Counted from the stretch's first letter, positions 28,269 to 37,455 are shown. The stretch is 64,000 nucleotides of DNA from an uncultured Pseudomonadota bacterium (GCA_902799835.1 CADCCF010000003.1:62001-126000); one strand, 5' to 3'. Translations and numbers: made by a program. Notes: generated by a model from the sequence alone, not told the origin.

Positions 28269-29858
28269 ATGACCAAACCTAATCCGCGCAAGACTTTTGC
28301 GATTATTTCCCACCCCGATGCCGGTAAAACTACCTTGACCGAAAAATTGTTGCTCTTCGGCGGGGCCATTCAACAAGCCGGCGCCGTTAAAGCTCGCGGT
28401 GAAGCCCGGCGTGCTCGTTCCGATTGGATGAAAGTTGAACAGGAACGCGGCATTTCGGTTGCCTCATCGGTTATGACTTTTGATTATGACAACATAACTT
28501 TTAACCTGCTTGATACCCCCGGACACGAAGACTTTTCCGAGGATACTTATCGTGTTTTGACTGCGGTTGACTCTGCGGTAATGGTCTTGGACTCTGCCAA
28601 AGGTATTGAAACCCAAACCAAAAAATTGTTTGAGGTATGCCGTCTGCGAGATGTGCCGATTATCACTTTCATCAACAAACTCGATCGCGAAGGCCAAGAT
28701 CCTTTTGCGCTTATTGATGAGATTGAACGCACTTTAGCTCTTGATGTTACCCCTGCCAGCTGGCCGGTCGGCTCGGGCAAAGATTTTATGGGTTGCTATG
28801 ATATCTTAAACAATCGCATGATTTTGATGAACAAAAATGGCGACAAATCTACCGTCAACAGCACTATTGAAACCTGTTCCGGTTTAGATGACCCTAAGTT
28901 AGATAAACTATTGCCGGCTCATCAGGTCGCCAAATTGCGTGAAGATGTTATGATGATTGAGGAGCTTTGCCCCAAATTTGATTTGCAGGCTTATCTTGAC
29001 GGCACTTTAACTCCGGTATTTTTCGGCAGTGCCATCAACAATTTCGGTGTTAGGGAGGTTTTAGAGGGTTTACATAGCTTTGCCCCCACTCCTCGCCCTC
29101 ACCCCACAGTTGAACGCATGGTCAAAGCTGATGAACCTAAAGTAACCGGATTTATCTTCAAAATCCAAGCCAATATGGATCCCAAACATCGTGACCGCAT
29201 TGCCTTTATGCGGATATGTTCGGGACATTTCAAACGTGGCATGACTTTGTTCCAAACCCGCACCGGCAAAGGTTTAAAAGTCCCAACTCCGGTAATGTTT
29301 TTGGCTCAAGAGCGTGAATTGGCCGAGGACGCTTATGCCGGCGATATTATCGGCATTCCTAACCATGGACAACTGCGCATCGGTGATACCTTAACCGAGG
29401 GCGAGAAACTTAACTTTACCGGAATTCCCGCTTTCGCACCGGAATTGTTAAAATCAGTACGCGCATTAGATCCTTTGAAATCCAAACATTTGGGTGATGC
29501 CTTAAAACAAATTGCCGAAGAAGGCGGAGCCAGCATATTTAAGCCGGTAGTCGGTGCCGAATGGATTGTTGGCGTGGTCGGCGTATTGCAATTTGAAGTT
29601 ATGGCGGATAGAATTAAAAATGAATTCGGACTTCCGGTAATGTTTGAGCCAACCCAATATTTCACTGCTCGTTGGGTATCATCAGAAGATAAAAATGAGT
29701 GGAAAAAATTTCTTGATGCCAATCGCTTAAATATCGCCGAAGATAACGATGGTGAAACGGTATTTTTGGCGCGCAATGCTTGGCATTTGAACAAAACTCA
29801 AGAAGATTTTCCGAATATAATCTTTAGCAAAACTCACGAAACCTTTGTTAAAGGCTAA
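28269..29858 (+). CDS. prfC: Peptide chain release factor 3
   Basis: A 529-residue translational GTPase, the usual RF3 length. G1 is SHPDAGKTTLTEKLL, the RF3-specific KARGEARRARSDWMKVEQERG follows in switch I, G3 is DTPGHEDFSEDTYR, G4 is NKLDR. The C-terminal domain ends with VGVLQFEVMADRIKNEFG-type sequence. RF3 recycles RF1/RF2 after termination. It is flanked on the right by tRNA-Gly, 49 nt downstream. Confidence 0.97.
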   Translation: MTKPNPRKTFAIISHPDAGKTTLTEKLLLFGGAIQQAGAVKARGEARRARSDWMKVEQERGISVASSVMTFDYDNITFNLLDTPGHEDFSEDTYRVLTAVDSAVMVLDSAKGIETQTKKLFEVCRLRDVPIITFINKLDREGQDPFALIDEIERTLALDVTPASWPVGSGKDFMGCYDILNNRMILMNKNGDKSTVNSTIETCSGLDDPKLDKLLPAHQVAKLREDVMMIEELCPKFDLQAYLDGTLTPVFFGSAINNFGVREVLEGLHSFAPTPRPHPTVERMVKADEPKVTGFIFKIQANMDPKHRDRIAFMRICSGHFKRGMTLFQTRTGKGLKVPTPVMFLAQERELAEDAYAGDIIGIPNHGQLRIGDTLTEGEKLNFTGIPAFAPELLKSVRALDPLKSKHLGDALKQIAEEGGASIFKPVVGAEWIVGVVGVLQFEVMADRIKNEFGLPVMFEPTQYFTARWVSSEDKNEWKKFLDANRLNIAEDNDGETVFLARNAWHLNKTQEDFPNIIFSKTHETFVKG

Positions 29859-29907
29859 AATTTTGATTGCTATTTCTAATTTTATGAATTAGAAGTTAAA
29901 GCACCAT

Positions 29908-29981
29908 GCAGGTATAATTCAATGGTAGAATGTGAGCTTCCCAAGCTTAATATGCGGGTTCGATTCCCGTTACCTGCTCCA
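29908..29981 (+). tRNA. tRNA-Gly (anticodon CCC)
   Basis: A full cloverleaf can be drawn: acceptor GCAGGTA/TACCTGC, D arm ATTC...GAAT, anticodon stem TGAGC/GCTTA with loop TTCCCAA (anticodon CCC), T arm GCGGG/CCCGT with loop TTCGATT, discriminator T and encoded CCA. It is the insertion site of the downstream island: the 3' 18 nt recur at 46020 and 46185. Confidence 0.93.
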
Positions 29982-29983
29982 AT
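29966..29983 (+). other. Left attachment site (attL) in tRNA-Gly
   Basis: The 18-bp core covers the T-stem 3' strand, acceptor 3' strand, CCA and two further bases; it matches 46020-46037 and 46185-46202 exactly. Confidence 0.85.
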
Positions 29984-29989
29984 TTGAAG

Positions 29990-30013
29990 GCCTTGTTTTT
30001 CAAGGCTTTTTTG
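29990..30013 (+). terminator. Terminator after tRNA-Gly (island-derived)
   Basis: GCCTTG-ttttt-CAAGGC followed by TTTTTTG. It lies inside the island, so it replaced the original tRNA terminator now found after attR. Confidence 0.7.
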
Positions 30014-30119
30014 TTAAGCTCATTTCAAACAAATTTTGCAAAACAGAAAAAAATAAAGCTATAAAAATCAATACCTTACACTTAAATCGATGGTTCAATA
30101 ACGATAAGGTTTGACAACT

Positions 30120-31628
30120 ATGGAAAAGTGTGATGCAAGATATGGTGCAGACTGTGATGCAAAAGGCCAATATTTGTGGCTAAGAAACAACATTTTTTAT
30201 TGCAGATTTGAATTACCACGACAAGGAAACAAAAGACGCTATAAACGCGTGTCTTTGCATACTGATAATTTTTTTGAAGCAAGAGAGATAATAAAAGTAA
30301 TGATAAACGATAATAAAGAGATTTTTGCTAAGATTCGCACGTTGATGAGCGAATTGGATTATGAGTTGGATTTAAGCAATTTAGGGCTTAATGGCAATTA
30401 TGGTATGCTTTCACAAGCACAAATCAGGCGCCGACTCTCTAAACGCAATAATCCTGAAAAAATAAAGGATTTATTGACTTGTGGCAATACGGTTGAAAAA
30501 GTCTCTACGACAGCCCTAAATCAAAAAGATCGCGAATTAATAAAAGAATTCGTTTCTATCAGACCTTTATTAGAGGATTTTTTACGCAATCAAGCTATTC
30601 CGACACCAAAAACCACCGCACAAACAAGAACTATCGGTGAGATTTTGGATAAGATGTTGCTAAAATCCAATAACTGCAAATCGGAACAAACGCGTAAAAG
30701 AAATGCTATTATTGAATATTTGGCTAAGATTGGGCTTAAACCGGAAGATGATTATGCAAAATTTCACAATGTTGATGCTATTGACGCAATAGGCAAACTT
30801 ATTGTTGAACAAACAGGGGTTATGGGTGATAAAATGCGCCGTGATTTGCGTTATATTAAAGAATTAGCTAAGTGTGGACATAACACAGATCCTGATGTTT
30901 ATAAATCGAGTGTTACCTTAAATCTTCCGAATATTCCTAAAACAAAAAAATCTGAACGCAAACCGCACATACCATACAGTCAAGAACAATTGTTAGAGAT
31001 TTTTAATCCGAAACATGATTATTTCAAAAATCACCCTGATGCTTTTTATGCTTGTCTGATTGCGCTTTACACCGGTGCTCGAGCAAACAGTGCTGTAACC
31101 TTACAATATAATGACATCATTGAAAAAGAAGGTCTTGCTTGCATCAACTTTACGGAGAATCATCCGATAAAACAATTTAAAAATGATGCATCAGAGCGTG
31201 TTGTGCCAATCCATCCGCAATTAATTGAGCTTGGATTCGTTGCTTATGTTCGCAATCGGCAAAAGAAACTCAACGCACAAGGAACGGATTTTATCTTTCC
31301 GAAGTGTCAAACCAAAGGTGGCTTATATAATAATAAGTATGTCATGCGCAAAATTTTAAGTTTCTTTACCGAAATCGGTGTCAAATCCGGTACTAAAGAT
31401 GGGTATGATTTTCACTCTTTCCGTAAAAATGCCAGTATTGCGCTACAAGATGCACGGATTCCGCAAACTTATATTAATGACATTATCGGTTGGGAAGGCA
31501 AAAATACCATGGAACAGTCTTATTCCAACCATACTTTGCAGCAAATTTATGCCGAACTCATCAAATTTAACTACGATTTCCTCAAACCAACGTTTGACCA
31601 ATGGAAAGAAATTGTCAAGACGTGGTAA
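30120..31628 (+). CDS. Tyrosine recombinase (island integrase)
   Basis: A 502-residue integrase from ATG 30120 (a TTG lies 9 nt upstream; AAGG precedes both). Catalytic residues can be placed at Arg321 (YTGARANSA), His432 and Arg435 (FHSFRKNAS) and Tyr468 (EQSYSNH). A core-binding domain covers about residues 175-270 (IGEILDKMLLKSNN and onward); the N-terminal 100 residues (RRYKRVSLHTDNFFEA) resemble the arm-binding beta domain of DUF6538/phage-type integrases. It lies next to attL in tRNA-Gly, the standard position for an integrase that targets the tRNA. No excisionase is recognised. Confidence 0.92.
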   Translation: MEKCDARYGADCDAKGQYLWLRNNIFYCRFELPRQGNKRRYKRVSLHTDNFFEAREIIKVMINDNKEIFAKIRTLMSELDYELDLSNLGLNGNYGMLSQAQIRRRLSKRNNPEKIKDLLTCGNTVEKVSTTALNQKDRELIKEFVSIRPLLEDFLRNQAIPTPKTTAQTRTIGEILDKMLLKSNNCKSEQTRKRNAIIEYLAKIGLKPEDDYAKFHNVDAIDAIGKLIVEQTGVMGDKMRRDLRYIKELAKCGHNTDPDVYKSSVTLNLPNIPKTKKSERKPHIPYSQEQLLEIFNPKHDYFKNHPDAFYACLIALYTGARANSAVTLQYNDIIEKEGLACINFTENHPIKQFKNDASERVVPIHPQLIELGFVAYVRNRQKKLNAQGTDFIFPKCQTKGGLYNNKYVMRKILSFFTEIGVKSGTKDGYDFHSFRKNASIALQDARIPQTYINDIIGWEGKNTMEQSYSNHTLQQIYAELIKFNYDFLKPTFDQWKEIVKTW

Positions 31629-31785
31629 GAAGACATGGCTTTCAACTTCATCTCAAAGACCAAAAAAACGCATCTTAATTATGCATATATTGCAGTTAAA
31701 TTGAGTTATTTTCATTAATGGTTTTACATTTTCTTAAATACATAGTTATAATATGCTATAAAAGATAATTTAAGGAGATTGTATA

Positions 31786-33687
31786 ATGAAAGATTTAGTT
31801 TCTGTTGCAAAATCAATACCTGAGGTAGTTTTAACACCGGAAGACAAGAAAAATATAGAAATTATTCTTAGTTTTAATCTTCCAATGCAACCTGAAGATG
31901 CTACTAAATTATATGATTATTCAATTTGGGTTAAAAATAAAGCACAAACAATAAAAAATATTGCTAAACACTACTTATTACAAAGATTAAATCCTATGAT
32001 TTATAATATGGCATTAGATAGAGCTATTGAATGTGGTGAATTGGTTTTAAGAGCAGAATTAACACTCTCTACTTATCTAAAACAAATTAAAACAAGAAAA
32101 GGTTTAAGAACTGATTTAAGTGAAAAAGAAAATAAAAAACTAGAAAAAAGAATTAAAGAACAACACAAAACAAAGACACAAATCATTAAAGATGAATATG
32201 GATTAACAAAACAACAAGCCAAAGACATTTCTATGTTAGAAGACTGGGCCGTTGATGAAGCTATCAAGCAAGGTTGGAAAAATAGAGAAGTACCTACTAG
32301 AGCATTAGCTATCAGAATGATTAAAGAGAAAATCCGGACAGAAAATAATAAACCTTACAATCCTGATGCTGTATATATGGATTATGTTCCTTATCCTGAT
32401 GAAGTTATGAAATTACCGCCAATTCGCTCAACGACTCTTTGTTCAAATGTTGGAATTGGTGAATATTTTCTTGATTATGCGCATGTCAAAAATGTTATCG
32501 CAGCAGAATTTGAACCTGCACGAGTTGAATGGTATAAAGAGATTTATCCTGATGTTAAAATATTTCAGGGAGATTTGTTTAAAAAAGATATTCAAAAGCA
32601 AATTATTGATGAACATATAAAGCAAGGTTGCAAACTAATTATTGCTACACCTCCTTGTCAAACTGTATCTTTAGCTGGGAAAAGAGACTTTACAGATGAA
32701 AGAACTAAATTGTTTCTTCCTATACTAAATATAATTGAAGCTGTAGATAGTGTTAATGATTATGTATTGATTGAAAATGTACCGCCTTATATGACTGCAA
32801 GTCCAAAGAATTTGCAATACATCTTAAAAGGTAAAACAATAGCTGAATATATTAAATATAGGTTAGAAAAACTAGGTTATGAAGTTAATATTGACAAGTT
32901 AAATGGTGCAAATTATGGAACCGCTCAGGCAAGAGAACGCATGATTATACTTGCATCAAAAAAAGGTATGTGGAAATTTCCATGTCCATTTACAAAGCAA
33001 ATTACATTAATGGAAGCTATTGGAAATTTGCCTTCTATGGAATCTGGTAATAAATCAAATAGATACTGGTCAACACCTCAATTAACAAAAGAAGAAATTG
33101 AAATGTTAAGGCATACTCCAACAGGTAAATCTGCCTGGGAAAATGCTGATATATACCAACCTAAAAATAAAGATGGTTCAAAAAGTGGTTCTGATCGCAA
33201 GGGCCGCTTCAAAAGAGAAAATTGGAGCAAACCTGCAAGTACTATAACAAGTGATTGTGGAACCATTAAAGGAATGAGCACAGTTCATCCCGGCCGACCA
33301 ATAGTAGATAAGAAAGGAAATATTACATGGTCTGACGCAAGAGTTTATACACTTGAAGAAAAATTAATTTTGTTAGGATTTCCTCATTTTGAATTATGGT
33401 GTCAAGATAAACCTATGTACAAAGTACCTAATTGGGCATCAGATAAAATGATTGATGAAGTGTTAGCAGAGTCCTTTCTTCCTAGATTAGCTGCCGTATT
33501 AGCTGAAACAATTCCTGATAGAACAGCACATCCTGATGAAAAATTGGAAGATTATCCTCAACCATTTATCTCCTATAATGAAGATGAAAATAGCAAATTT
33601 GAAATTAGAGTTTGGCCTGTTGTTGAATATATGTTAAGGAATTATGATTTAAATCTTCAAAATGAAAAAGATCCTGCCTCCAAATAA
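31786..33687 (+). CDS. Solitary DNA (cytosine-5-)-methyltransferase with N-terminal extension
   Basis: A 633-residue protein. The methyltransferase starts near residue 205: motif I TTLCSNVGIGEYFLD, the catalytic ATPPCQTVSLAGKRD with Cys291, motif VI YVLIENVPPY, motif VIII YGTAQARERMIIL, and a target-recognition region before the final VLAESFLPRLAAVLAETI helix. The first 200 residues are mostly helical and Lys-rich (EKENKKLEKRIKEQHKTKTQ then KDEYGLTKQQAKDISML) and are not part of the catalytic fold; they may bind DNA. No restriction gene is adjacent, so it is probably an orphan or anti-restriction enzyme. GGAGA lies 8 nt before the ATG. Confidence 0.85.
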   Translation: MKDLVSVAKSIPEVVLTPEDKKNIEIILSFNLPMQPEDATKLYDYSIWVKNKAQTIKNIAKHYLLQRLNPMIYNMALDRAIECGELVLRAELTLSTYLKQIKTRKGLRTDLSEKENKKLEKRIKEQHKTKTQIIKDEYGLTKQQAKDISMLEDWAVDEAIKQGWKNREVPTRALAIRMIKEKIRTENNKPYNPDAVYMDYVPYPDEVMKLPPIRSTTLCSNVGIGEYFLDYAHVKNVIAAEFEPARVEWYKEIYPDVKIFQGDLFKKDIQKQIIDEHIKQGCKLIIATPPCQTVSLAGKRDFTDERTKLFLPILNIIEAVDSVNDYVLIENVPPYMTASPKNLQYILKGKTIAEYIKYRLEKLGYEVNIDKLNGANYGTAQARERMIILASKKGMWKFPCPFTKQITLMEAIGNLPSMESGNKSNRYWSTPQLTKEEIEMLRHTPTGKSAWENADIYQPKNKDGSKSGSDRKGRFKRENWSKPASTITSDCGTIKGMSTVHPGRPIVDKKGNITWSDARVYTLEEKLILLGFPHFELWCQDKPMYKVPNWASDKMIDEVLAESFLPRLAAVLAETIPDRTAHPDEKLEDYPQPFISYNEDENSKFEIRVWPVVEYMLRNYDLNLQNEKDPASK

Positions 33688-34116
33688 ATAGAAAAAATAA
33701 TTTTATAGTAATCTTCTTTTACAAAGATTAAGCTTAAAAATAACCAAAAAATGTATAGACCTGAGGTGTCTTTAACTAGATATTTTTTCTGATTTCAATG
33801 AAAAAAATTGAAAATTAAAAAGATTAAGACACTCAAAAAGCTCATCTTTTGCGCTTTTATATATAAGTAGAGAGGAAGGAATAGCCTTTTTCAGTGAGAA
33901 TTTACATTTTTTATTTACTATTTGGAAGTTTTTTCAATCAAAAATCCTGAAATTTAATGTTCTAGAAAGCATAAATACGTGAGATTAGAAAAAATTTAGT
34001 CTCTACAATAACGTATTTAGGCTAAGAAATTAGCTTTTTCTAATGGCATTATTGAAATTGATGCTTTTGTGATAACTATACTCAAAAATAATTAATTATG
34101 AAAAGAATGAAAGAAA
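33688..34116. other. AT-rich gap, no gene seen
   Basis: About 430 bases of very AT-rich DNA within the island. I find no open frame longer than about 15 codons with a ribosome site, no tRNA and no strong hairpin. Confidence 0.6.
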
Positions 34117-34686
34117 ATGACTGAGATAATAAGATACAAGCAACCAGTAACATACTTCAATATCAGCATACCTAAGTATGATAAAGCTGAACAAGTAAAA
34201 CGAGAATATGTGAATTTTATTAATGATAGATATATGCCAACACATTATTTAGTAGTTAGATTACCAAAGCATTGGGAAACAGAGCATTTAGATTATGCAA
34301 AAAACAGGTTAAGGCTTATTATGAAAACATTTGAAAGAAGTCTTATTAAAAATCATTGGAATAAGCATCATTTACCATTTATTGTAACTGCAGAAAGAGG
34401 TGTTGGAATATTCTGGCATTTTAATGTCTTATTTAATCAATGGTGTTTTACTGATAATATGCTTTATAATGCTATAAAAAAAACAATTAGAAAAATAAAA
34501 GGTATGTCTGATTATTGCTTAAACTTGCAACATATTAAAGAAGATGATGTAAAAACATTAATAAATGCTGTTAATGATACAGACTTCTATTGCTTAAAAG
34601 AAATTAAAATAAATAGACGTAATGGAAACTATGATAGTAGTGTAATCTTTGATTCTGTTGATTTATTCTATCTTAATATCAAATAA
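34117..34686 (+). CDS. Unrecognised island protein, possibly HUH-type replication-like
   Basis: A 189-residue basic protein. THYLVVRLPKHWETEHLDYA followed by a helix, then FIVTAERGVGIFWHFNVLF, resembles the strand-helix-strand start of rolling-circle Rep proteins, in which the second strand carries a His-x-His pair. Here the motif reads WHFNV, so one His would be replaced by Asn, and I cannot place the catalytic Tyr with confidence. The downstream gap holds a strong inverted repeat that could be an origin, but that link is speculative. Codon use is AT-rich like the rest of the island. Confidence 0.4.
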   Translation: MTEIIRYKQPVTYFNISIPKYDKAEQVKREYVNFINDRYMPTHYLVVRLPKHWETEHLDYAKNRLRLIMKTFERSLIKNHWNKHHLPFIVTAERGVGIFWHFNVLFNQWCFTDNMLYNAIKKTIRKIKGMSDYCLNLQHIKEDDVKTLINAVNDTDFYCLKEIKINRRNGNYDSSVIFDSVDLFYLNIK

Positions 34687-34772
34687 AAATGACATAAGTT
34701 AACTATATTCTGAAATATAGTATATATGCATTTTACCTTCAAATGTCTGCAACTTTGCTTAGCTATTAATAT

Positions 34773-34880
34773 AAAACGCCGTTCATTGAGCCATAAATGC
34801 CACAGAAACAACCAAATTCCTTTTTTATATATAAACCTATATCAAAAAAAACATTGAGTCCTACGGTCAAAAAATGAGTC
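34773..34880. repeat. Imperfect direct repeat, copy A (left of ATPase gene)
   Basis: About 108 bp resembling 36458-36566. The outer ends agree best: the first 30 bp share AAAACGC...ATTG..CCATAAAT, and the last 16 bp (GGTCAAAAAATGAGTC) are identical; the middle has diverged. The two copies bracket the AAA_14/DUF4143 gene. The remainder of the 34687-35139 gap has a small hairpin (CTATATT-ctga-AATATAG near 34702) and no gene. Confidence 0.5.
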
Positions 34881-35074
34881 TTCTTAATTCTAACCTCAGA
34901 TTCCTAACACACCTAAGTTAACTTATTGATAATTCACATATAAATCATTTTAATTAGAATTGGAAAAATAATTGAAAAAAAGGTTTTACATTTACGAGAA
35001 ACAGCGACATTACGACATTATATGATGAAAAATCAGTTATAAAACAGAGTGAATATGTAAAAATTATGTCATAC

Positions 35075-35134
35075 TATACACGTAGAGACGGCTACTATAA
35101 GACAGCAGAGAGACAAGCTATCTCTACGTGTATA
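35075..35134. repeat. Perfect 14-bp inverted repeat with 32-nt loop
   Basis: TATACACGTAGAGA (35075-35088) and TCTCTACGTGTATA (35121-35134). No T-run on either side, so it is not a typical terminator, though it lies just beyond the 3' end of the minus-strand ATPase gene. Confidence 0.75.
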
Positions 35135-35139
35135 AAGAG

Positions 35140-36363
35140 TTATAAATATCCAACAGGAACAATCGTAACATTTTCAGATAATGGCATATATGTATCAGCC
35201 ATACAAACAACGGCACCTTCACCGCATTTTTGCTTTAAGACATTCTCTATAACCTTAAATGCTTTGATGTCACCTTTATCAGGATTGCTTTTCTTTTTAA
35301 CTTCTATTGGATACAAAACACCATTTTCTTCTATTAAAATATCAATTTCACGTTTATCTTTATCGCGGTAATAATAAATATTTGGTCGTTTTCCATTATG
35401 CCAATAGCTTTTAAGAATTTCAGAAAAGACATAGCTTTCCAACATATTACCTGCCATTGCACCATTTTCTAATGTTTCAGGAGAATTCCAACCGGTTAAG
35501 TAACAAGCCAAACCGGTATCTAAAAAGTGTATTTTTGGCGATTTAATCAATCTCTTAGTTATGTTTGTATAATAAGGCTCTAAAAGATAAATCACACCAG
35601 TTGTTGCAAGAATAGATAACCAAGATTTTACCGTCGGAACAGAAATTCCTATTTCATCAGCAATGCTTGAATATTCCAACTCTTGAGAAGTTCTGGCTGC
35701 TAATATCTTCATAAATTTCAAGAAATCTAACTCATTCTGAACAGATGTTAAAGATTTAACATCTCTTTCCAGATACGTTTGAATATATGAATCATAATAA
35801 ACAGACCAAAAATCATTATCAGCTTGATATAATTTCGGATAACTTCCTTTCCATATCATTTCATAAATTTTTGGTAAGGTTGTTTCAATGGCATTTTTCT
35901 CTTTTGTTTTTATGTATTCTAATGTTGGCAGAAACGGCTGAACATCAGGATGACCACTTTTTTCATTTTGAGATAAACCTTCTAAAGTTAAAATACCAAC
36001 ACGACCAGCCAAACTCTCGGTTACGTTTTTCATCAAATGAAACTGCTGTGAACCGGTTAACCAAAATAACCCATTTTGCTTCTTTTCATCTACTATTGCT
36101 TTAATATAGGAGAATAATTCCGGAGCATACTGGACTTCATCAATCAAAACAGGTGTCGGATACTTATCAAAAAATGCCTTAGGATCAGATTTAGCTAATT
36201 CTCTGATAGAAGGAATATCTAGAGAGACTTTCAAACGTGGCTTTTCTTCACAATTTTCAAATACAGTTGTTTTACCGACTTGACGAGGTCCTCCAATAAA
36301 GACAACTGGAAAGAACGAGCTTAACTTAAGAATTTCTCTTTCTATTGTTCTTTTAATATACAT
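35140..36363 (-). CDS. AAA_14 / DUF4143 ATPase
   Basis: A 407-residue protein of the widespread ATP-binding family. Walker A is FIGGPRQVGKTTVFEN near residue 23, Walker B is PTPVLIDEVQYAPELFSYIK, and a sensor-like FWLTGSQQFHLMKNV follows. A winged-helix linker (SSIADEIGISVPTVKSWL) precedes the DUF4143 part, whose end has a PD-(D/E)xK-like arrangement (DKREIDILIEENGVLYPIEVKKKS). Function is unknown; members are abundant in gut bacteria and often mobile. This copy is bracketed by imperfect 108-bp repeats, and 16 bp of its 3' end recurs beyond its 5' end. Confidence 0.9.
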   Translation of the reverse strand: MYIKRTIEREILKLSSFFPVVFIGGPRQVGKTTVFENCEEKPRLKVSLDIPSIRELAKSDPKAFFDKYPTPVLIDEVQYAPELFSYIKAIVDEKKQNGLFWLTGSQQFHLMKNVTESLAGRVGILTLEGLSQNEKSGHPDVQPFLPTLEYIKTKEKNAIETTLPKIYEMIWKGSYPKLYQADNDFWSVYYDSYIQTYLERDVKSLTSVQNELDFLKFMKILAARTSQELEYSSIADEIGISVPTVKSWLSILATTGVIYLLEPYYTNITKRLIKSPKIHFLDTGLACYLTGWNSPETLENGAMAGNMLESYVFSEILKSYWHNGKRPNIYYYRDKDKREIDILIEENGVLYPIEVKKKSNPDKGDIKAFKVIENVLKQKCGEGAVVCMADTYMPLSENVTIVPVGYL

Positions 36364-36457
36364 ATAAAACTCCGACCAAAATGAAAATCATAATTTAAAA
36401 TAGTCTGATTTTATGAAAATGTCAATACATATTAAGCATATACAAACAGGAATCCTT

Positions 36458-36566
36458 AAAACGCTGCTTATTGCTCCATAAATTGCCCGTAACAAGCGAA
36501 ATTACTTCAAGATAGCAGTTATAAGTCTTTTTAGTTTATTGCTTGCTGCGGGTCAAAAAATGAGTC
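36458..36566. repeat. Imperfect direct repeat, copy B (right of ATPase gene)
   Basis: Partner of 34773-34880, same length within one base; the terminal GGTCAAAAAATGAGTC is identical in both. Confidence 0.5.
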
Positions 36567-36590
36567 CGGTTAAATTTATTATATTACTAT

Positions 36591-36638
36591 CCAATCGTAA
36601 CATTTTCACTCTCCAATCGTAACATTCTTGTTACGATT
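36591..36638. repeat. Direct and inverted repeats upstream of the ATPase gene
   Basis: CCAATCGTAACATT occurs at 36591 and 36613, exactly 22 bp apart; the second copy is half of a perfect palindrome AATCGTAACA-ttct-TGTTACGATT (36615-36638). AATCGTAACATTTTCA (36593) also occurs at 35161 within the 3' end of the ATPase gene. The spacing suggests protein binding on one face of the helix, or debris of a duplication. Confidence 0.7.
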
Positions 36639-36650
36639 ATCAGATAATTT

Positions 36651-36968
36651 TTAGTATTCCGACGCTTTCATGATTATCATTACTCTTACAGTTTGCTTTG
36701 GATTTGCCGGATCATTTGATAAATAGCGTAGGTTCTTGTCGTAATAATCAATCTTCCAGAAGATTTTCTCACCTTTATAATCAAAGCTCCCAAAATCATG
36801 CTCGTTGTAAGGATCATTTGCGGTGGTAAAATTATCAAAACGTTTAACTTCGGATAAAATCTGTGCAATATCATCTGCCGACATTGTATTTATACCATAA
36901 GTTAGCATTATTCTACCACCGCTTAATGTTTTTCTGAAATTATCGTTTAATGTCGCAATATCAGTCAT
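36651..36968 (-). CDS. DUF3768 domain protein
   Basis: 105 residues from ATG 36968, which has GGAG 8 nt upstream; another ATG two codons earlier overlaps the preceding stop. The DUF3768 signature is clear: IATLNDNFRKTL at the start, then FDNFTTANDPYNEHDFGSF, FWKIDYYD and a C-terminal VRVMIIMKASEY. The domain has no known function and is frequent on alphaproteobacterial plasmids and islands. It is the last gene of a compact minus-strand cassette. Confidence 0.85.
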   Translation of the reverse strand: MTDIATLNDNFRKTLSGGRIMLTYGINTMSADDIAQILSEVKRFDNFTTANDPYNEHDFGSFDYKGEKIFWKIDYYDKNLRYLSNDPANPKQTVRVMIIMKASEY

Positions 36969-36973
36969 TAGCA

Positions 36974-37177
36974 TTACTCCACATTAAACCAATTCATAAC
37001 AGTACAAAGCAAATGATTGTAATCACCACTTGTCGCTTCTGCCATAAAATTATCAATTTCAGTTTGTGATAGCTTATGTTTTTTCATCTCTCTTGTGCAT
37101 ATACCTAAGATACAGAAGGCATTACCGTCAGCACCAATTATTTTGACAGTTATTTCAGGATATTTAATATCAGTCAT
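36974..37177 (-). CDS. Small conserved island protein
   Basis: A 67-residue protein starting VKIIGADGNAFCILGICTREM and ending in a DYNHLLCTVMNWFNVE segment. I cannot name the family, but a protein of this pattern commonly neighbours DUF3768 genes. AAGGAGC precedes its ATG; the ATG overlaps the stop of the upstream 84-residue gene, and its own stop overlaps the next gene's first possible start, so translation is coupled. Confidence 0.6.
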   Translation of the reverse strand: MTDIKYPEITVKIIGADGNAFCILGICTREMKKHKLSQTEIDNFMAEATSGDYNHLLCTVMNWFNVE

Positions 37178-37431
37178 TATTTAGCTCCTTCTGCAAGAAA
37201 TGTCTTAAACCGACGCAATGCATTAATAACCGTGGAGTGAGAAAGTCTGCCATAGCTAGACTTTTTACCAGTCTTTTCATATTGAGGCATAATCTCGGAC
37301 AGATTTTTAATTAAGTGTTCTAAAGTAAATTTCTCTTTTCTACAAAGTCTTTCAATACGGTCCTGATAGTCTTCAGCGGTGGTTGGTTTATACTTTTGGC
37401 TCAATAACCAGTTTTTGAATTGATTTAACAT
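37177..37431 (-). CDS. Small protein resembling a recombinase core-binding (SAM-like) domain
   Basis: 84 residues: FKNWLLSQKYKPTTAEDYQDRIERLC followed by an AL-rich helix and HSTVINALRRFKTFL. This is the N-terminal core-binding layout of tyrosine recombinases without any catalytic domain. It is not truncated by a frameshift: the gene has its own AAAGGAAA site and is translationally coupled to the next gene. It could be a recombination accessory or DNA-binding protein. Confidence 0.55.
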   Translation of the reverse strand: MLNQFKNWLLSQKYKPTTAEDYQDRIERLCRKEKFTLEHLIKNLSEIMPQYEKTGKKSSYGRLSHSTVINALRRFKTFLAEGAK

Positions 37432-37455
37432 AGCATTTTCCTTTCATAAATGTGG

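Noticed and set aside
35066..35371. 101-codon plus-strand frame starting in the inverted repeat
   Set aside because: Most of it is antisense to the well-supported ATPase gene, and it has no ribosome site.
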